64,000 nt of DNA. It comes from Chloroflexota bacterium. Its GTDB lineage: Bacteria > Chloroflexota > Chloroflexia > Chloroflexales > Herpetosiphonaceae. Of the stretch, positions 24,721 to 34,315 are shown in pieces. The DNA lies in contig JAIUOC010000005.1 of assembly GCA_020161265.1 (NCBI GenBank), positions 424,627 through 488,626 of the forward strand, written 5' to 3'. Position 1 is the stretch's first letter, and the number at the start of each line of letters is the position of its first letter. The notes beneath the pieces were generated by a model. The model ran no database searches. It saw only the letters and a list, made by a program, of their open reading frames with translations, and had not been told where the DNA came from. Both the position numbers and the translations under genes were made by a program.

Positions 24721-25807
24721 TCAAACGATTGTGATTGGGGCTGGTCAGGCTGGCTTAGCGGCTGGTTATTGGCTGCAACAAGCTAAAATTCCATTTCAAA
24801 TTATCGAGGCCCAAGCCAGCGTTGGTGGCTCGTGGCCCGCCTATTACGATAGTTTGAGCTTGTTTTCGCCTGCGCGATTTTCAAGTTTGCCAGGCATGGC
24901 TTTCCCTGCGCCTGCCGATAGCTACCCGCAGCGCGATGCTGTTGTGGCCTATTTGCAGCGCTATGCTGAACATTTCGATTTGCCGATTCAGACGAATACG
25001 ACAATTAGCACAATCGAAGCTCAGAATGGTGGCTTTCGCCTAGTGAGCACTACTGGACACGTATTTCATGCTAGCCAAATTATTGCCGCCAGTGGAGCGT
25101 TTGCGCGGCCATTTATGCCCAAATTGCCCAACCAAGCTGCATTTCAAGGCAAGATTTTACATAGTGCTCGCTATCGCGATGCAGCAGATTTCGTTGGCAA
25201 ACGGGTTGTGGTGGTTGGTGCGGGCAATTCGGCGATTCAAATTGCGATCGAATTGGCTCAAGTTGCCGATGTGACCCTAGCTACGCGCCAGCCAATTCGC
25301 TTTCAAGCCCAACGGATTGCAGGCCGTGATATCCATTGGTGGTGGTGGCTGACAGGTTTTGATCGGCTGGCACTTAACACGCGAGTTGGCCGTTGGATTC
25401 AGCAACGAACCCAAGGAATTGTCCTCGATACTGGTCTGTACAGCAGAAAAATCAATCAAAACCAACCCCAACGCCGAGCCATGTTCGAATATTTTAGCGA
25501 AACGGGTGTAGTTTGGGCTGATGGACAGCACGAAGCAGTTGACATAGTATTGTTTGCGACAGGCTATCGGCCTCATTTGAGCTATTTGCAAGGCCTCAAT
25601 GCGCTTGATCAGGCTGGTTTGCCCTTGCATCGGGCAGGTGTTAGTACCACGGTTGAGGGCTTGTATTACGTTGGCTTGGAGCAACAAACCAATTTTGCCT
25701 CGGCTACGTTGCGTGGAGTTGGGCCAGATGCGGCGCGGGTGGTACGCCAAGTTCAAGCTCGCATGCAGCAACCAGCAGGTTGTTGTCGCTGGGCGGTGGG
25801 GCGATGA
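24713..25807 (+). CDS. arsO: ArsO-like NAD(P)H-dependent flavin monooxygenase
   Basis: A 364-residue flavoprotein matching the ArsO family pattern: 'VIGAGQAGLAAGYWLQQ', then 'GGSWPAYYDSLSLFSPAR' and 'SSLPGMAFP', 'YPQRDAVVAYLQRYAEHFDL', a second Rossmann motif 'VVVVGAGNSAIQIAIEL' near residue 165, and 'LFATGYRPHLSYL'. ArsO proteins are found in arsenic-resistance clusters and are thought to oxidise an arsenical or thiol-reactive compound. The C-terminal tail adds 'QQPAGCCRW', a vicinal cysteine pair. The ATG at 24713 is inside the end of the MFS gene; GAGGTG is upstream. Its TGA stop overlaps the next ATG (ATGA). Confidence 0.75.
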   Translation: MANQTIVIGAGQAGLAAGYWLQQAKIPFQIIEAQASVGGSWPAYYDSLSLFSPARFSSLPGMAFPAPADSYPQRDAVVAYLQRYAEHFDLPIQTNTTISTIEAQNGGFRLVSTTGHVFHASQIIAASGAFARPFMPKLPNQAAFQGKILHSARYRDAADFVGKRVVVVGAGNSAIQIAIELAQVADVTLATRQPIRFQAQRIAGRDIHWWWWLTGFDRLALNTRVGRWIQQRTQGIVLDTGLYSRKINQNQPQRRAMFEYFSETGVVWADGQHEAVDIVLFATGYRPHLSYLQGLNALDQAGLPLHRAGVSTTVEGLYYVGLEQQTNFASATLRGVGPDAARVVRQVQARMQQPAGCCRWAVGR

Positions 25808-26355
25808 ATCAGCTTGATCTGACCAACCTTTGGCAAAACCTAGCGCAACCAATTCGGCGATTTTTGCAGTCTCGTTTAGCCGATCAAGCGGCAATCGAAG
25901 ATTTGTTGCAAGATATTTTTCTAGCGGCCTATCTCAAATCTGAGCAATTGCAGGATTCTGAGCGTAGCGAGGCTTGGCTTTGGCAAATTGCCCGACGCAA
26001 ATTAATTGATCATTATCGTGTGCGGCGTGAAACTAGCACGCTTGATGAAATGCAGGTAGCCGAAAACAACCAGCAACCGCCAATCTTAGCAGGCTTTGAT
26101 GCTTGTGTTCAGCAAATGTTGGATCGTTTGCCAAGCCAAGATCGTTGGGTTTTGCAGCGCACGGCCTTCGAGGGCATCAGCCAACAAGCCTTGAGTAGCG
26201 AGTTGGGCTTATCGTTTTCAGGTACAAAATCGCGGGTTCAGCGGGCGCGTCAAAAGTTGCGGATATTGTTCGATCAATGTTGTGCGGTGGAGCGTGATCC
26301 TGCTGGCCATGTTTTGGGTTGTCATCCCCATCGCCAATTAATTCAATTCGAATAA
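25804..26355 (+). CDS. sigZ: SigZ-like ECF sigma factor with cysteine-bearing C terminus
   Basis: A 183-residue ECF sigma factor: sigma-2 ('RLADQAAIEDLLQDIFLAAY', 'EAWLWQIARRKLIDHYRVRR') and sigma-4 ('FEGISQQALSSELGLSFSGT'). The tail 'LFDQCCAVERDPAGHVLGC' matches the CC-x-n-D-x-x-G pattern of SigZ-type sigma factors, where the cysteines are candidates for metal or redox sensing without an anti-sigma factor. It starts at ATG 25804, overlapping the ArsO stop by four bases, so stoichiometric coupling is likely. The upstream GTG-like starts in the ArsO frame region are not needed. It may control this operon together with the palindromes. Confidence 0.83.
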   Translation: MNQLDLTNLWQNLAQPIRRFLQSRLADQAAIEDLLQDIFLAAYLKSEQLQDSERSEAWLWQIARRKLIDHYRVRRETSTLDEMQVAENNQQPPILAGFDACVQQMLDRLPSQDRWVLQRTAFEGISQQALSSELGLSFSGTKSRVQRARQKLRILFDQCCAVERDPAGHVLGCHPHRQLIQFE

Positions 26356-26441
26356 GCTGCGTCCTTTGGCAAATTGGCCGTCTTTAATAGTAGAAGCGTT
26401 TGAATACTGCTTCAACTGAATTTATGCTAAGGAGAACGATT

Positions 26442-26573
26442 ATGCCAACGACCGAAACCACCAAATCGAACAACGATTGCTGCTCAGCCGAAGAACAAGC
26501 AACCTGCTGCTCAGCCGATGAAAAAACCAACTGTTGTGGTTCAAGCCAAGCGAGCAGCTGTGGTTGTCGCTAG
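26442..26573 (+). CDS. 43-residue cysteine-pair repeat peptide (undescribed, metal-binding candidate)
   Basis: A 43-codon frame with an excellent AAGGAGA ribosome-binding site six bases before ATG 26442. Eight of 43 residues are cysteine, in pairs at 13-14, 22-23, 31-32 and 40/42, exactly nine residues apart. The repeats read roughly 'DCCSAEEQA', 'TCCSADEKT', 'NCCGSSQAS' and 'SCGCR'; the last pair has one residue inserted. It has no signal peptide or TM segment and is acidic. It is the last gene of the flavoprotein/MFS/ArsO/SigZ operon, 86 bases after SigZ and just before a strong terminator. By position and composition it could buffer or hand over an arsenic-type or soft metal ion; this is inference. 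Confidence 0.75.
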   Translation: MPTTETTKSNNDCCSAEEQATCCSADEKTNCCGSSQASSCGCR

Positions 26574-26592
26574 ATTTTATTGACATACGTCG

Positions 26593-26628
26593 CAAAAGCC
26601 TTGACAACCTAAGTTGTCAAGGCTTTTG
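26593..26628 (+). terminator. Strong terminator closing the cysteine-peptide operon
   Basis: CAAAAGCCTTGACAAC (26593-26608) and GTTGTCAAGGCTTTTG (26613-26628) form a perfect 16-bp stem with a 4-base loop, 20 bases after the peptide stop. The cellulase gene on the other strand ends at 26649, so it works in both directions. Confidence 0.92.
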
Positions 26629-26648
26629 TCTTGTTGCTCATCGATCAA

Positions 26649-28550
26649 TTAGGGATTGCTTGGAGCCGGGTTGCCCTGTTGATAATATTGGGTGATGGTT
26701 GTGCCAGTAGCTGCGCCACCGAGCGGAATCTGATGATCAAGGCTGACGAATTTACCATTGCGATCGGCCCACAAGGCTGGCTTGAGCAAGGCATATTTAG
26801 CCTCATCCCAGGTGGCCCAATCGTAGCCGAGCAAACCGCCAGTGTCACCCGAATTGGGGTTGAGTACCCAGAAGGTATGGTGCAGATAGTGCTCTTTGAT
26901 CAAATCGCGCAGCGCCTTCATCCATTGCTCGTTTGCACCACCATCCAAAAATCCACCCCATTCGCCAATAAACAATGGCGCAATATTTTCTTCATGGATA
27001 AAGAACCAGTTAGGATACCAAACATCGTTGTAAAGCGTTTCTTTGGTGAAACCAGGGTAGAACCACGATTGATTGAAGACCAACGGGCCGTAATCGTGTG
27101 GCGAGTAGACCAATTGATCTTGGTTGCTGCCAAGATTGACTGGATAATCGCGCACGCCACGTAAATTGCCACCCCACCAGGTAAAGTGATAATCGTTTTT
27201 ATTGCTTGAGGTATAGCTTGCGCCTGCCTTTGGATAAACCTCGTTGCCTTCGCACAACACCAAGACATTAGGGTTAATCGCCAAAATTCGTTTGCTAGCA
27301 GTTTCACAAACGTATTTCCAATTGTTGATATCGGTCGAGTTATCCCATTTGGCAAATTGACCACTGGTTTGATTATCGTGGGCTGTGCCGTGTGGCTCGT
27401 TCTTAATATCCATTGCGATTACCGTATCGTCATTTTTGTAACGATCAGTAATCCACTCCCAAGCCTGATAAAACTGCTCGCTGGTAAATGAACCTTTGTA
27501 CCAGAGTGGAGCATAATGGCCCGAATTATCGGCTTCGGCGCTGTGCACATCGATCATCACCTTGATGCCAAATTGCTTTGAAAGCATCACGAAGCGATCA
27601 AAGATTTGCAACGAGGTTAAGCCTTCCAACTCAGGATTGGCGTAAGTGTTGACATTTGGTGTTTTGAAAACCCCGGCTTTCCACTCCAAAATCAATTCAG
27701 TTGAGATTGGTACGCGAATAATGTTCAAGCCGCGTTGCGAAATGCTTTGCATCATGGTGGTCAAATTGGCCGACCACAAGCCATGAAACACTCGTTCAGT
27801 TGCATTAAATCCAAACCAATTGACTCCGGTTAACCAAACTGGGCGACCTGCGCTATCAACAATTTGATTGCCGTTGGTGTGCAGCCAATCGTCATTATTG
27901 TTATTGCCAGTTGGGGTACTGGTAGCCGTTGGATTGACCGTGGTTGGAATCGGCGTATTGGTTGGGCGGGGGGTATTTGTGACTGTTGGAATGACGCTGG
28001 TTGGCGTATTAGTTGGGCGGGGAGTTCCGGTTGTGGTAGCAATTGGCGTATTGGTTGGCGGATTAGGGGTGTTGGTGGCAGGTGGAATGCTAGGAATAGC
28101 AGTGTTGGTAGGCGTTGGGCTTGGCTGATCGCCGTTACAACTAACGCCATTTAGAGTAAACGCGCCTGGAATCGCATTACTACCACTGTACGAAGCTTGG
28201 AAGCCAAAGCTCGCAGTACCATTGCTGGGTAAACTGGCGGCCCATGCCGGATTTGCCACACTGACCTGAGCGCCAGTTTGCGTTAGCACCCCATTCCAAA
28301 GATTGGTAATTGCCTGATTGCCCGCAAATTTCCAGCCAACCTGCCAATTATTGAGACCGATTCCAAGATTCTTAACACTCACATTAGCGGTGAATCCAGT
28401 ATCCCACTGATTCGAGATTGTGTAAGTGACCTCGCAAACAGCGGCGGCAGCGGTTGGCTTGGTAGTAGCAGGCTGACCAGCCAAGAGTAGGGTAACTAGC
28501 CCGCCGATTATGGCTAGGCGGGTGCGAAACGAACGTTGTTTCTGCGACAT
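26649..28550 (-). CDS. Secreted GH5 cellulase with N-terminal CBM2
   Basis: A 633-residue exported glycosidase: signal peptide (1-37), a CBM2 cellulose-binding module (about 38-138, Trp-rich with '[15 protein letters not shown]' and the closing Cys), a Thr/Pro linker (140-215), and a GH5 catalytic barrel. The acid/base Glu385 is in '[10 protein letters not shown]', the nucleophile Glu530 in 'LFIGEWGG'; '[10 protein letters not shown]' and 'YSPHDYGP' are further GH5 active-site segments. It should hydrolyse cellulose or a related beta-1,4-glucan outside the cell. It lacks the Tyr-Leu-Pro tag seen in other exported proteins here. GGGAG precedes the ATG at 28550. Confidence 0.93.
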   Translation of the reverse strand: MSQKQRSFRTRLAIIGGLVTLLLAGQPATTKPTAAAAVCEVTYTISNQWDTGFTANVSVKNLGIGLNNWQVGWKFAGNQAITNLWNGVLTQTGAQVSVANPAWAASLPSNGTASFGFQASYSGSNAIPGAFTLNGVSCNGDQPSPTPTNTAIPSIPPATNTPNPPTNTPIATTTGTPRPTNTPTSVIPTVTNTPRPTNTPIPTTVNPTATSTPTGNNNNDDWLHTNGNQIVDSAGRPVWLTGVNWFGFNATERVFHGLWSANLTTMMQSISQRGLNIIRVPISTELILEWKAGVFKTPNVNTYANPELEGLTSLQIFDRFVMLSKQFGIKVMIDVHSAEADNSGHYAPLWYKGSFTSEQFYQAWEWITDRYKNDDTVIAMDIKNEPHGTAHDNQTSGQFAKWDNSTDINNWKYVCETASKRILAINPNVLVLCEGNEVYPKAGASYTSSNKNDYHFTWWGGNLRGVRDYPVNLGSNQDQLVYSPHDYGPLVFNQSWFYPGFTKETLYNDVWYPNWFFIHEENIAPLFIGEWGGFLDGGANEQWMKALRDLIKEHYLHHTFWVLNPNSGDTGGLLGYDWATWDEAKYALLKPALWADRNGKFVSLDHQIPLGGAATGTTITQYYQQGNPAPSNP

Positions 28551-29138
28551 AGATACTCCCTTGTATTTGAAATGATAGCAGAACCGATTAGAGCAAGCTT
28601 GATTGAGACCGATCCCTAAGAAAGGTCATCCCAAATCAATTCAATTCTAAAAATACCTTAATATTTTTGATTTGTGAAGCCCTGTTTTAGCCAGATTTGA
28701 TAGCAAAACTAACTAACCACCTAGAGCTAGAATATCCCACTTTGGGGGAGTATTCCCAAGTAATTTGTGGGACTAGCCCATCCCCTCTATTACCATGGTT
28801 ATTGGGTGAGATAGGACTAAAGATTACCGAGATTTGAATCGGTATGGTATAGGATGTAGCTGCATTTTCAGCCAATTGGCGATCAACGTTGATCGATAAC
28901 AAGCTTGTGATTGATATGCATACATCCATGATTTGATGTAGTGTCTTGTGGTCTATGTGATTGATATTCGTAGCTTTGAAGTTTGAGTGAGCCAGCGTTT
29001 AGGCTGCATCACCTAATCGGAGCGATTGATCACTATCAAATGCAGCGATTAACGAATGTGATGCGGCTAGCAGACCTACTATACTCAGATTTCATCATCA
29101 TTGAACGCGACATGTAGCCATTTCAGAGGAGCAATCGT
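28551..29138. other. Intergenic region with no recognised gene
   Basis: 588 bases between the divergent cellulase and TSP3 genes. Short frames (such as 28687-28929 on the minus strand) lack a ribosome-binding site or protein-like composition. A weak inverted repeat (GCATCAC near 29003 and GTGATGC near 29059) and a TATACT hexamer near 29088 may belong to the promoter region of the TSP3 gene. Confidence 0.6.
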
Positions 29139-32100
29139 ATGAATTTCGATCGGTCTCGGCGTAATTATGGGCGACTTTTACTCGCCTTCATCGTGGTTCT
29201 TCACCTTGGTATGGTGCGCTCTGCCGCTGCTGCTGGAGAGACTCCCTACGCTAATGCGGTTGATTCGAGTACTAGTGGTCTAATTGTTAATGCTGCTAAT
29301 TCTGTTGGAGCACCAAATGGTACTGTAGCAACAGTTATTGGTTTGCTCGGACAAAACCTGACTCTCGATATGGGTGCTAATGAAGAAGGTACTGGCGATC
29401 TAGTGGTACATTATGGCGGGATTGGCGTGCAGCTGGCAGCGACTGTTCAGTTTCTGAATGCTAGCCGCCAAGTGATCGCCTCGTCATCATTAGATATCGT
29501 TGGTTTATCACTTGGTACTATCTATACGACTACAGTTGATTATCCCCAAAGTCCTACTCCCTATCGGTACGTGCGCTTTGTTTCCTTATTGACTGCATAT
29601 CAAATTGATGCAGTTTCAGCAACAACGTTTCGCCCTGATAGCGATAATGATGGGGTGAATGATGTTGATGAAATTACCAACGGCACTAACCCTCTCGATC
29701 CAGATAGTGATGATGATGGCTTGACCGATGGCGAAGAAATTACCAATGGCACCAACCCCAATGATTCAGATAGCGATAATGATGGCTTGCCCGATGGTTG
29801 GGAAGTTGATAACGGCCTGAATCCAAATAATGGTACTGGTGGTAATGGTGCATCTGGTGATCCCGATAATGATGGCTCCAGTAATTTGGATGAATATCAG
29901 AATGGCACCGATCCCAATGATCCCGATAGCGATAACGATGGTTTGAATGATGGTGCCGAAGATAGTGCGGGCACAAACCCATTGGATAACGATAGCGATA
30001 ATGATGGACTACCTGATGGCTGGGAAGTCAATCATGGCCTGAATCCATTGGATGCAACAGGGAACAACGGCGCGGCTGGTGATCCTGATAACGATGGTTC
30101 AAGCAATGCTGCTGAATTTGCCGCTGGCACGCATCCAAACGATGCTGATAGTGATAATGACGGTTTGAATGATGGCGCTGAAGCCGCTTTGGGCACGAAT
30201 CCCAATAATGCTGATAGTGATGGTGATGGCTTGCCCGATGGCTGGGAAGTCTCGAATAGTCTCAATCCATTGAATGCTACCGGCAACCAGGGTGCTACTG
30301 GTGACCCCGATAATGATGGCTCGACCAACTTGCAAGAATATCAAAATAGTACCAATCCTCATGATGCCGACAGTGATAATGACGGCTTGAACGATGGTGC
30401 TGAAGCTACTGCTGGTACGAATCCCAATGATACTGATACTGATAACGATGACTTGCCAGATGGTTGGGAAGTTGCCAATAGCCTTGATCCATTGAGCAAT
30501 GCTGGTAACAATGGTGCTGCGGGCGACCCAGATAATGATGGTTCAAACAACGCCGCTGAATTTGCCGCAGGTACCAATCCAAATGACGCTGACAGCGATA
30601 ACGATGGCTTAAATGATGGTCAAGAAGCCGCTGCTGGAACTGATCCAAATGACAGTGACAGCGATAACGATGGTTTGCCCGATGGTTGGGAAGTCTCCAA
30701 CAGCCTCGATCCATTGAGCAGTGTTGGCGATGATGGAGCCGCTGGTGATCCTGATAATGACGGTTCAAACAATGCCGCTGAATTTGCTAATAATACCGAT
30801 CCAAACGATGCCGACAGCGATAATGACGGCTTGAATGATGGTCAAGAAGCCGCTGCCGGAACTGATCCAAATGACAGTGATACTGATAACGATGGCTTGC
30901 CTGATGCATGGGAAGTGGCCAATGGCCTCGATCCATTGAGCAATGTTGGTGATGATGGGGCCGCAGGCGATCCTGATAACGATGGTTCAAACAACGCCGC
31001 TGAATTTGCTAACAGCACTAATCCGAACGATGCCGACAGCGATAATGACGGTTTGAATGATGGTCAAGAAGCTGCTGCTGGTACAAATCCAAACGACAGC
31101 GATACTGATAATGATGGCTTGCCCGATGGTTGGGAAGTGAGCAACGGGCTTGATCCGCTAAATCCAAACGATGCTGCTGGTGACCCAGATAATGATGGTT
31201 TGGATAATAGCGCTGAATTTGCCAACAATACCAATCCCCAGGATGCTGACAGCGATAATGATGGCTTGAATGATGGTGCTGAAATTAGCGCTGGCACAAA
31301 TCCAAATGATAGTGATAGCGATAACGATGGCTTGCCCGATGGTTGGGAAGTCTCCAACAGCCTCGATCCATTGAGTAGTGTTGGTGATGATGGAGCCGCT
31401 GGTGATCCCGATGGCGATGGCTCGACCAACTTGCAAGAATTTCAAAATGGCACTAATCCCAACGATGCTGATAGCGATAACGATGGCCTGACTGATGGTC
31501 AAGAGGCTGGTTTGGGAACCAACCCCAATAATGCTGATACCGATGGTGATGGCTTACCTGATGGCTGGGAAATCAGCAATAATCTTAATCCAACCAGTAC
31601 AACCGAAGGTAATGGAGCCGCTGGCGATCCTGATGGCGATGGCTCGACCAACTTACAAGAATATCAAAATGGCACGAATCCCCAAGATGCTGATAGCGAT
31701 AACGACGGTTTGAATGATGGACAGGAAGCCGCTGCTGGCACGAATCCAAATGCCAGTGATAGCGATAATGATGGATTGCCCGATGGTTGGGAAGTGGCGA
31801 ATAGCCTTGATCCATTGAGCAGTGTTGGTGATGATGGAGCCGCTGGTGATCCCGATGGCGATGGTTCGACCAACGCTGCTGAATTTGCCAACAACACCGA
31901 TCCTCAAGATGCTGACAGCGATAATGACGGCTTGAACGATGGCCAGGAAGCTGCGGCTGGAACTGATCCAAATGATAGTGATAGTGATAATGATGGCTTG
32001 CCCGATGGATGGGAAGTTGGAAATAGCCTCAATCCATTGAGCAGTGTTGGTGATGATGGTGCCGCTGGTGATCCCGATGGCGATGGTTCAACCAACGCTG

Positions 32101-33281
32101 CTGAATTTGCCAATAACACCGATCCTCAAGATGCTGATAGTGATAATGACGGCTTGAACGATGGTCAAGAAGCCGCTGCTGGAACTGATCCAAATGACAG
32201 TGATAGTGATAATGATGGCTTGCCCGATGGATGGGAAGTTGGAAATAGCCTTGATCCATTGAGCAGTGTTGGTGATGATGGTGCCGCTGGCGACCCTGAT
32301 AACGATGGTTTGAGTAATGCTGGCGAATTTACCAACAATACCAATCCAAATGATAGCGATAGTGATAACGACACCTTGCCTGATGGCTGGGAAGTAAATT
32401 ATGGCTTAGATCCATTGAGTTCAGTTGGTGATGATGGTGCTAGTGGCAATCCTGATGGTGATAGCTACGATAACGCAACTGAGTTTGCTAACGGTACTAG
32501 CCCGATCGTGTTTGATGCTCCTGCGGCCACCAACACGCCAGAACCAACGGCAACTAACACGCCAGAACCAACGGCGACCGATATACCAACGGCGACAGCA
32601 ACCGATGTGCCAACCGCGACAGCAACCGATGTGCCAACCGCGACGGCAACCAACACACCAGAACCGACGGCGACTGATGTGCCAACGGCAACGGCGACCG
32701 ATGTCCCGACTGCAACGGCGACCGATGTCCCGACGGCAACGGCGACCGATGTCCCGACGGCAACGGCAACTGATGTCCCGACGGCGACGGCAACCGATGT
32801 CCCGACTGCAACGGCGACCGATGTGCCAACAGCAACGGCGACCGATGTGCCAACAGCAACAGCGACCGATGTGCCAACGGCGACGGCAACCGATGTTCCG
32901 ACTGCAACAGCGACCGATGTCCCGACGGCGACGGCAACTGATGTCCCAACGGCAACGGCAACCGATGTCCCAACGGCAACGGCAACCGCAATTGCAACCG
33001 CGACCGCAACTGCAATTGCAACCGTAACGAATACACCAGTGCCAACGGCGACGGCGACGGCAATTGCAACCGCAACTGCAACCGCGATTGCAACGGCAAC
33101 CAATACACCAGTGCCAACGGCAACCAATACACCAGTGCCAACGGCAACCAATACACCAGTGCCGACGATGACGAATACGCCAGTGCCAACGGCAACCAAT
33201 ACGCCAGTGCCAACGGCGACCAATATAACGCAGCCAACTCCGAACCTGATTTATTTGCCAATGGCAATGAAAGGCGAATAA
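29139..33281 (+). CDS. Giant secreted TSP type-3 repeat protein with Thr/Pro tail and Tyr-Leu-Pro tag
   Basis: A 1380-residue exported protein. A signal peptide (1-33) is followed by a jelly-roll-like domain (about 40-165). Residues about 165-1125 are thrombospondin type-3 calcium-binding repeats: 'DSDNDGL' loops in a larger unit of 74 residues, with thirteen Leu-Pro-Asp-Gly/Ala-Trp-Glu motifs. About 140 residues of 'ATATDVPT' octapeptides and related Thr-Pro-Val units follow, then '[13 protein letters not shown]'. Thirteen Asp/Asn-rich units imply dozens of bound calcium ions and a stiff extended rod. It may be an adhesin, surface-layer or matrix protein. GAGGAGC precedes the ATG. Confidence 0.9.
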   Translation: MNFDRSRRNYGRLLLAFIVVLHLGMVRSAAAAGETPYANAVDSSTSGLIVNAANSVGAPNGTVATVIGLLGQNLTLDMGANEEGTGDLVVHYGGIGVQLAATVQFLNASRQVIASSSLDIVGLSLGTIYTTTVDYPQSPTPYRYVRFVSLLTAYQIDAVSATTFRPDSDNDGVNDVDEITNGTNPLDPDSDDDGLTDGEEITNGTNPNDSDSDNDGLPDGWEVDNGLNPNNGTGGNGASGDPDNDGSSNLDEYQNGTDPNDPDSDNDGLNDGAEDSAGTNPLDNDSDNDGLPDGWEVNHGLNPLDATGNNGAAGDPDNDGSSNAAEFAAGTHPNDADSDNDGLNDGAEAALGTNPNNADSDGDGLPDGWEVSNSLNPLNATGNQGATGDPDNDGSTNLQEYQNSTNPHDADSDNDGLNDGAEATAGTNPNDTDTDNDDLPDGWEVANSLDPLSNAGNNGAAGDPDNDGSNNAAEFAAGTNPNDADSDNDGLNDGQEAAAGTDPNDSDSDNDGLPDGWEVSNSLDPLSSVGDDGAAGDPDNDGSNNAAEFANNTDPNDADSDNDGLNDGQEAAAGTDPNDSDTDNDGLPDAWEVANGLDPLSNVGDDGAAGDPDNDGSNNAAEFANSTNPNDADSDNDGLNDGQEAAAGTNPNDSDTDNDGLPDGWEVSNGLDPLNPNDAAGDPDNDGLDNSAEFANNTNPQDADSDNDGLNDGAEISAGTNPNDSDSDNDGLPDGWEVSNSLDPLSSVGDDGAAGDPDGDGSTNLQEFQNGTNPNDADSDNDGLTDGQEAGLGTNPNNADTDGDGLPDGWEISNNLNPTSTTEGNGAAGDPDGDGSTNLQEYQNGTNPQDADSDNDGLNDGQEAAAGTNPNASDSDNDGLPDGWEVANSLDPLSSVGDDGAAGDPDGDGSTNAAEFANNTDPQDADSDNDGLNDGQEAAAGTDPNDSDSDNDGLPDGWEVGNSLNPLSSVGDDGAAGDPDGDGSTNAAEFANNTDPQDADSDNDGLNDGQEAAAGTDPNDSDSDNDGLPDGWEVGNSLDPLSSVGDDGAAGDPDNDGLSNAGEFTNNTNPNDSDSDNDTLPDGWEVNYGLDPLSSVGDDGASGNPDGDSYDNATEFANGTSPIVFDAPAATNTPEPTATNTPEPTATDIPTATATDVPTATATDVPTATATNTPEPTATDVPTATATDVPTATATDVPTATATDVPTATATDVPTATATDVPTATATDVPTATATDVPTATATDVPTATATDVPTATATDVPTATATDVPTATATDVPTATATAIATATATAIATVTNTPVPTATATAIATATATAIATATNTPVPTATNTPVPTATNTPVPTMTNTPVPTATNTPVPTATNITQPTPNLIYLPMAMKGE
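29641..32510 (+). repeat. 222-bp tandem repeat (TSP3 minisatellite)
   Basis: About thirteen copies of a 222-bp unit coding for one long TSP3 block, differing mainly at synonymous positions and in the 'SNSLDPLS' loop. Copies in the middle and end (for example near 30660, 31330 and 31930) are most alike, pointing to recent unequal crossing-over. Confidence 0.85.
32574..32985 (+). repeat. 24-bp tandem repeat coding for the ATATDVPT octapeptide
   Basis: Roughly 17 copies of a 24-bp unit (GCGACCGATGTCCCGACGGC-like) form the linker between the TSP3 rod and the terminal tag. Because the unit is a multiple of three, copy number can change without breaking the frame. Confidence 0.85.
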
Positions 33282-33297
33282 ATCTCCTAAATCGCGA

Positions 33298-33333
33298 CTG
33301 CCCTGTTCATTCAACGAACAGGGCAGTTTTTTT
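33298..33333 (+). terminator. Rho-independent terminator of the TSP3 gene
   Basis: CTGCCCTGTTC pairs perfectly with GAACAGGGCAG, followed by seven T residues. Confidence 0.95.
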
Positions 33334-33406
33334 ATTAAGCTGGCTTTTTATGATACAGTTCGGATTGTGGTGAGAATGGTTCTCAGAATCTATTTAGGAG
33401 GTCTTC

Positions 33407-33808
33407 GTGATCGATCGCTTGTTCCTTTCGCCGACTGTCCACCTGAACATGGGGATGCTGGTGGTAACGGTCAGTATTTTGACGATGGGCTATGTCTGTT
33501 GGTTGGCTTGGAAGGGCAAACAGCTTAATCGTTGGGCAAATTTGGCAATTATTAGCATGCAACTGGTGATTATGCTGCAAGCACTATTAGGCATTAAGCT
33601 GCTTGATCAGGGCTTGGGTGTTGTGCAGTTGTATATCCATTATGTGGGCGGGCTGGCTCCACTCTTCTTTTGCTCGTTGTTCTACTGGATTCCAATTGCG
33701 CGGCCACAGATCAAAACCCGTTTTGCCGCACTAGTCACGGTTGGCTCATTTTTGTTTGTGTTGATGACTTTCACGATCGGCCAAGCCTATGTGAGCGGCT
33801 CGATTTAA
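33407..33808 (+). CDS. Four-helix membrane protein of unknown function
   Basis: A 133-residue protein with four predicted TM helices of 18-22 residues and short loops. The first two are separated by 'KGKQLNRWAN'. The GTG at 33407 is chosen for the AGGAGG sequence six bases upstream. No family was recognised with confidence; the pattern resembles small cytochrome-b-like or DUF-type membrane subunits but no His pair typical of haem binding is conserved ('HYVGG' is the only His near a helix end). It is monocistronic and followed by a terminator. Confidence 0.65.
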   Translation: MIDRLFLSPTVHLNMGMLVVTVSILTMGYVCWLAWKGKQLNRWANLAIISMQLVIMLQALLGIKLLDQGLGVVQLYIHYVGGLAPLFFCSLFYWIPIARPQIKTRFAALVTVGSFLFVLMTFTIGQAYVSGSI

Positions 33809-33816
33809 TCGAAGTG

Positions 33817-33853
33817 ATCAGCCGCTCAGTATTTACTATTCTGAGCGGCTGAT
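33817..33853. terminator. Bidirectional terminator
   Basis: ATCAGCCGCTCAG (33817-33829) and CTGAGCGGCTGAT (33841-33853) form a perfect 13-bp stem between convergent genes. Confidence 0.9.
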
Positions 33854-33857
33854 GCTA

Positions 33858-34223
33858 TTAAATGTGTTCTAGCTCTGTGCGAGTGCGCTCATTTTGTAGG
33901 TTGCCAGTGTTAAGGGTGGTGGCTGGCTCAAACAACATCAACCAAACTTCCTCGGTTTCGGCAACCGGACAATGCTCTACGCAACGCGGAACAATGATCA
34001 TTTCGCCTGGGTTGAGCACTTGGTCTCCATCACGTAACTGCATGCGCAAACGGCCTTGTACCACGAAAAATAATTCATCCTCATGCTCATGATGATGCCA
34101 CTCGAAAGCCCCTTGAAGTTTGACTAGCTTGACCTGCTGATCGTTGAGTTCGCCGACGACTCGGGGGTTACAATAATCGTTGAAATGGCCAAATTTCTCG
34201 ACGAGATTGATAACTGTGGACAT
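33858..34223 (-). CDS. Small single-domain cupin
   Basis: A 121-residue cupin: motif 1 'WHHHEHEDELFFVVQGR' provides the three-His/one-Glu metal site, motif 2 is 'PGEMIIVPRCVEHCPVAE'. Such proteins are often metal-dependent isomerases or dioxygenases, or enzyme-free sugar binders. There is no TM or signal segment. AAGGAGC lies eight bases before the ATG at 34223. No partner gene is evident. Confidence 0.82.
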   Translation of the reverse strand: MSTVINLVEKFGHFNDYCNPRVVGELNDQQVKLVKLQGAFEWHHHEHEDELFFVVQGRLRMQLRDGDQVLNPGEMIIVPRCVEHCPVAETEEVWLMLFEPATTLNTGNLQNERTRTELEHI

Positions 34224-34260
34224 GAATTCGCTCCTTGATAGGATTTGCCACTTAAACTAT

Positions 34261-34294
34261 AACCCGACGAATGCACTAATGCATCCGTCGGGTT
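34261..34294 (-). terminator. Rho-independent terminator of the GH16 gene
   Basis: AACCCGACG (34261-34269) pairs with CGTCGGGTT (34286-34294), with an inner ATGCA/TGCAT stem. It lies just past the GH16 stop codon at 34316. Confidence 0.8.
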
Positions 34295-34315
34295 GCTGAT
34301 CGAACTAACAGTTGG

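Noticed and set aside
28687..28929. 80-codon minus-strand frame in the cellulase-TSP3 gap.
   Set aside because: No ribosome-binding site, no protein-like pattern, and it lies in a likely regulatory region.
30099..32374. Antisense frames in the TSP3 repeat region.
   Set aside because: Symmetry of GAT/ATC-rich repeats keeps minus frames open; they are shadows.
32421..33314. Long minus-strand frames through the TSP3 tail (coding Trp-Cys-Arg or Ala-Val-rich repeats).
   Set aside because: They are mirror images of the 24-bp repeat of the plus-strand gene, have no ribosome-binding site and vary in all three frames.
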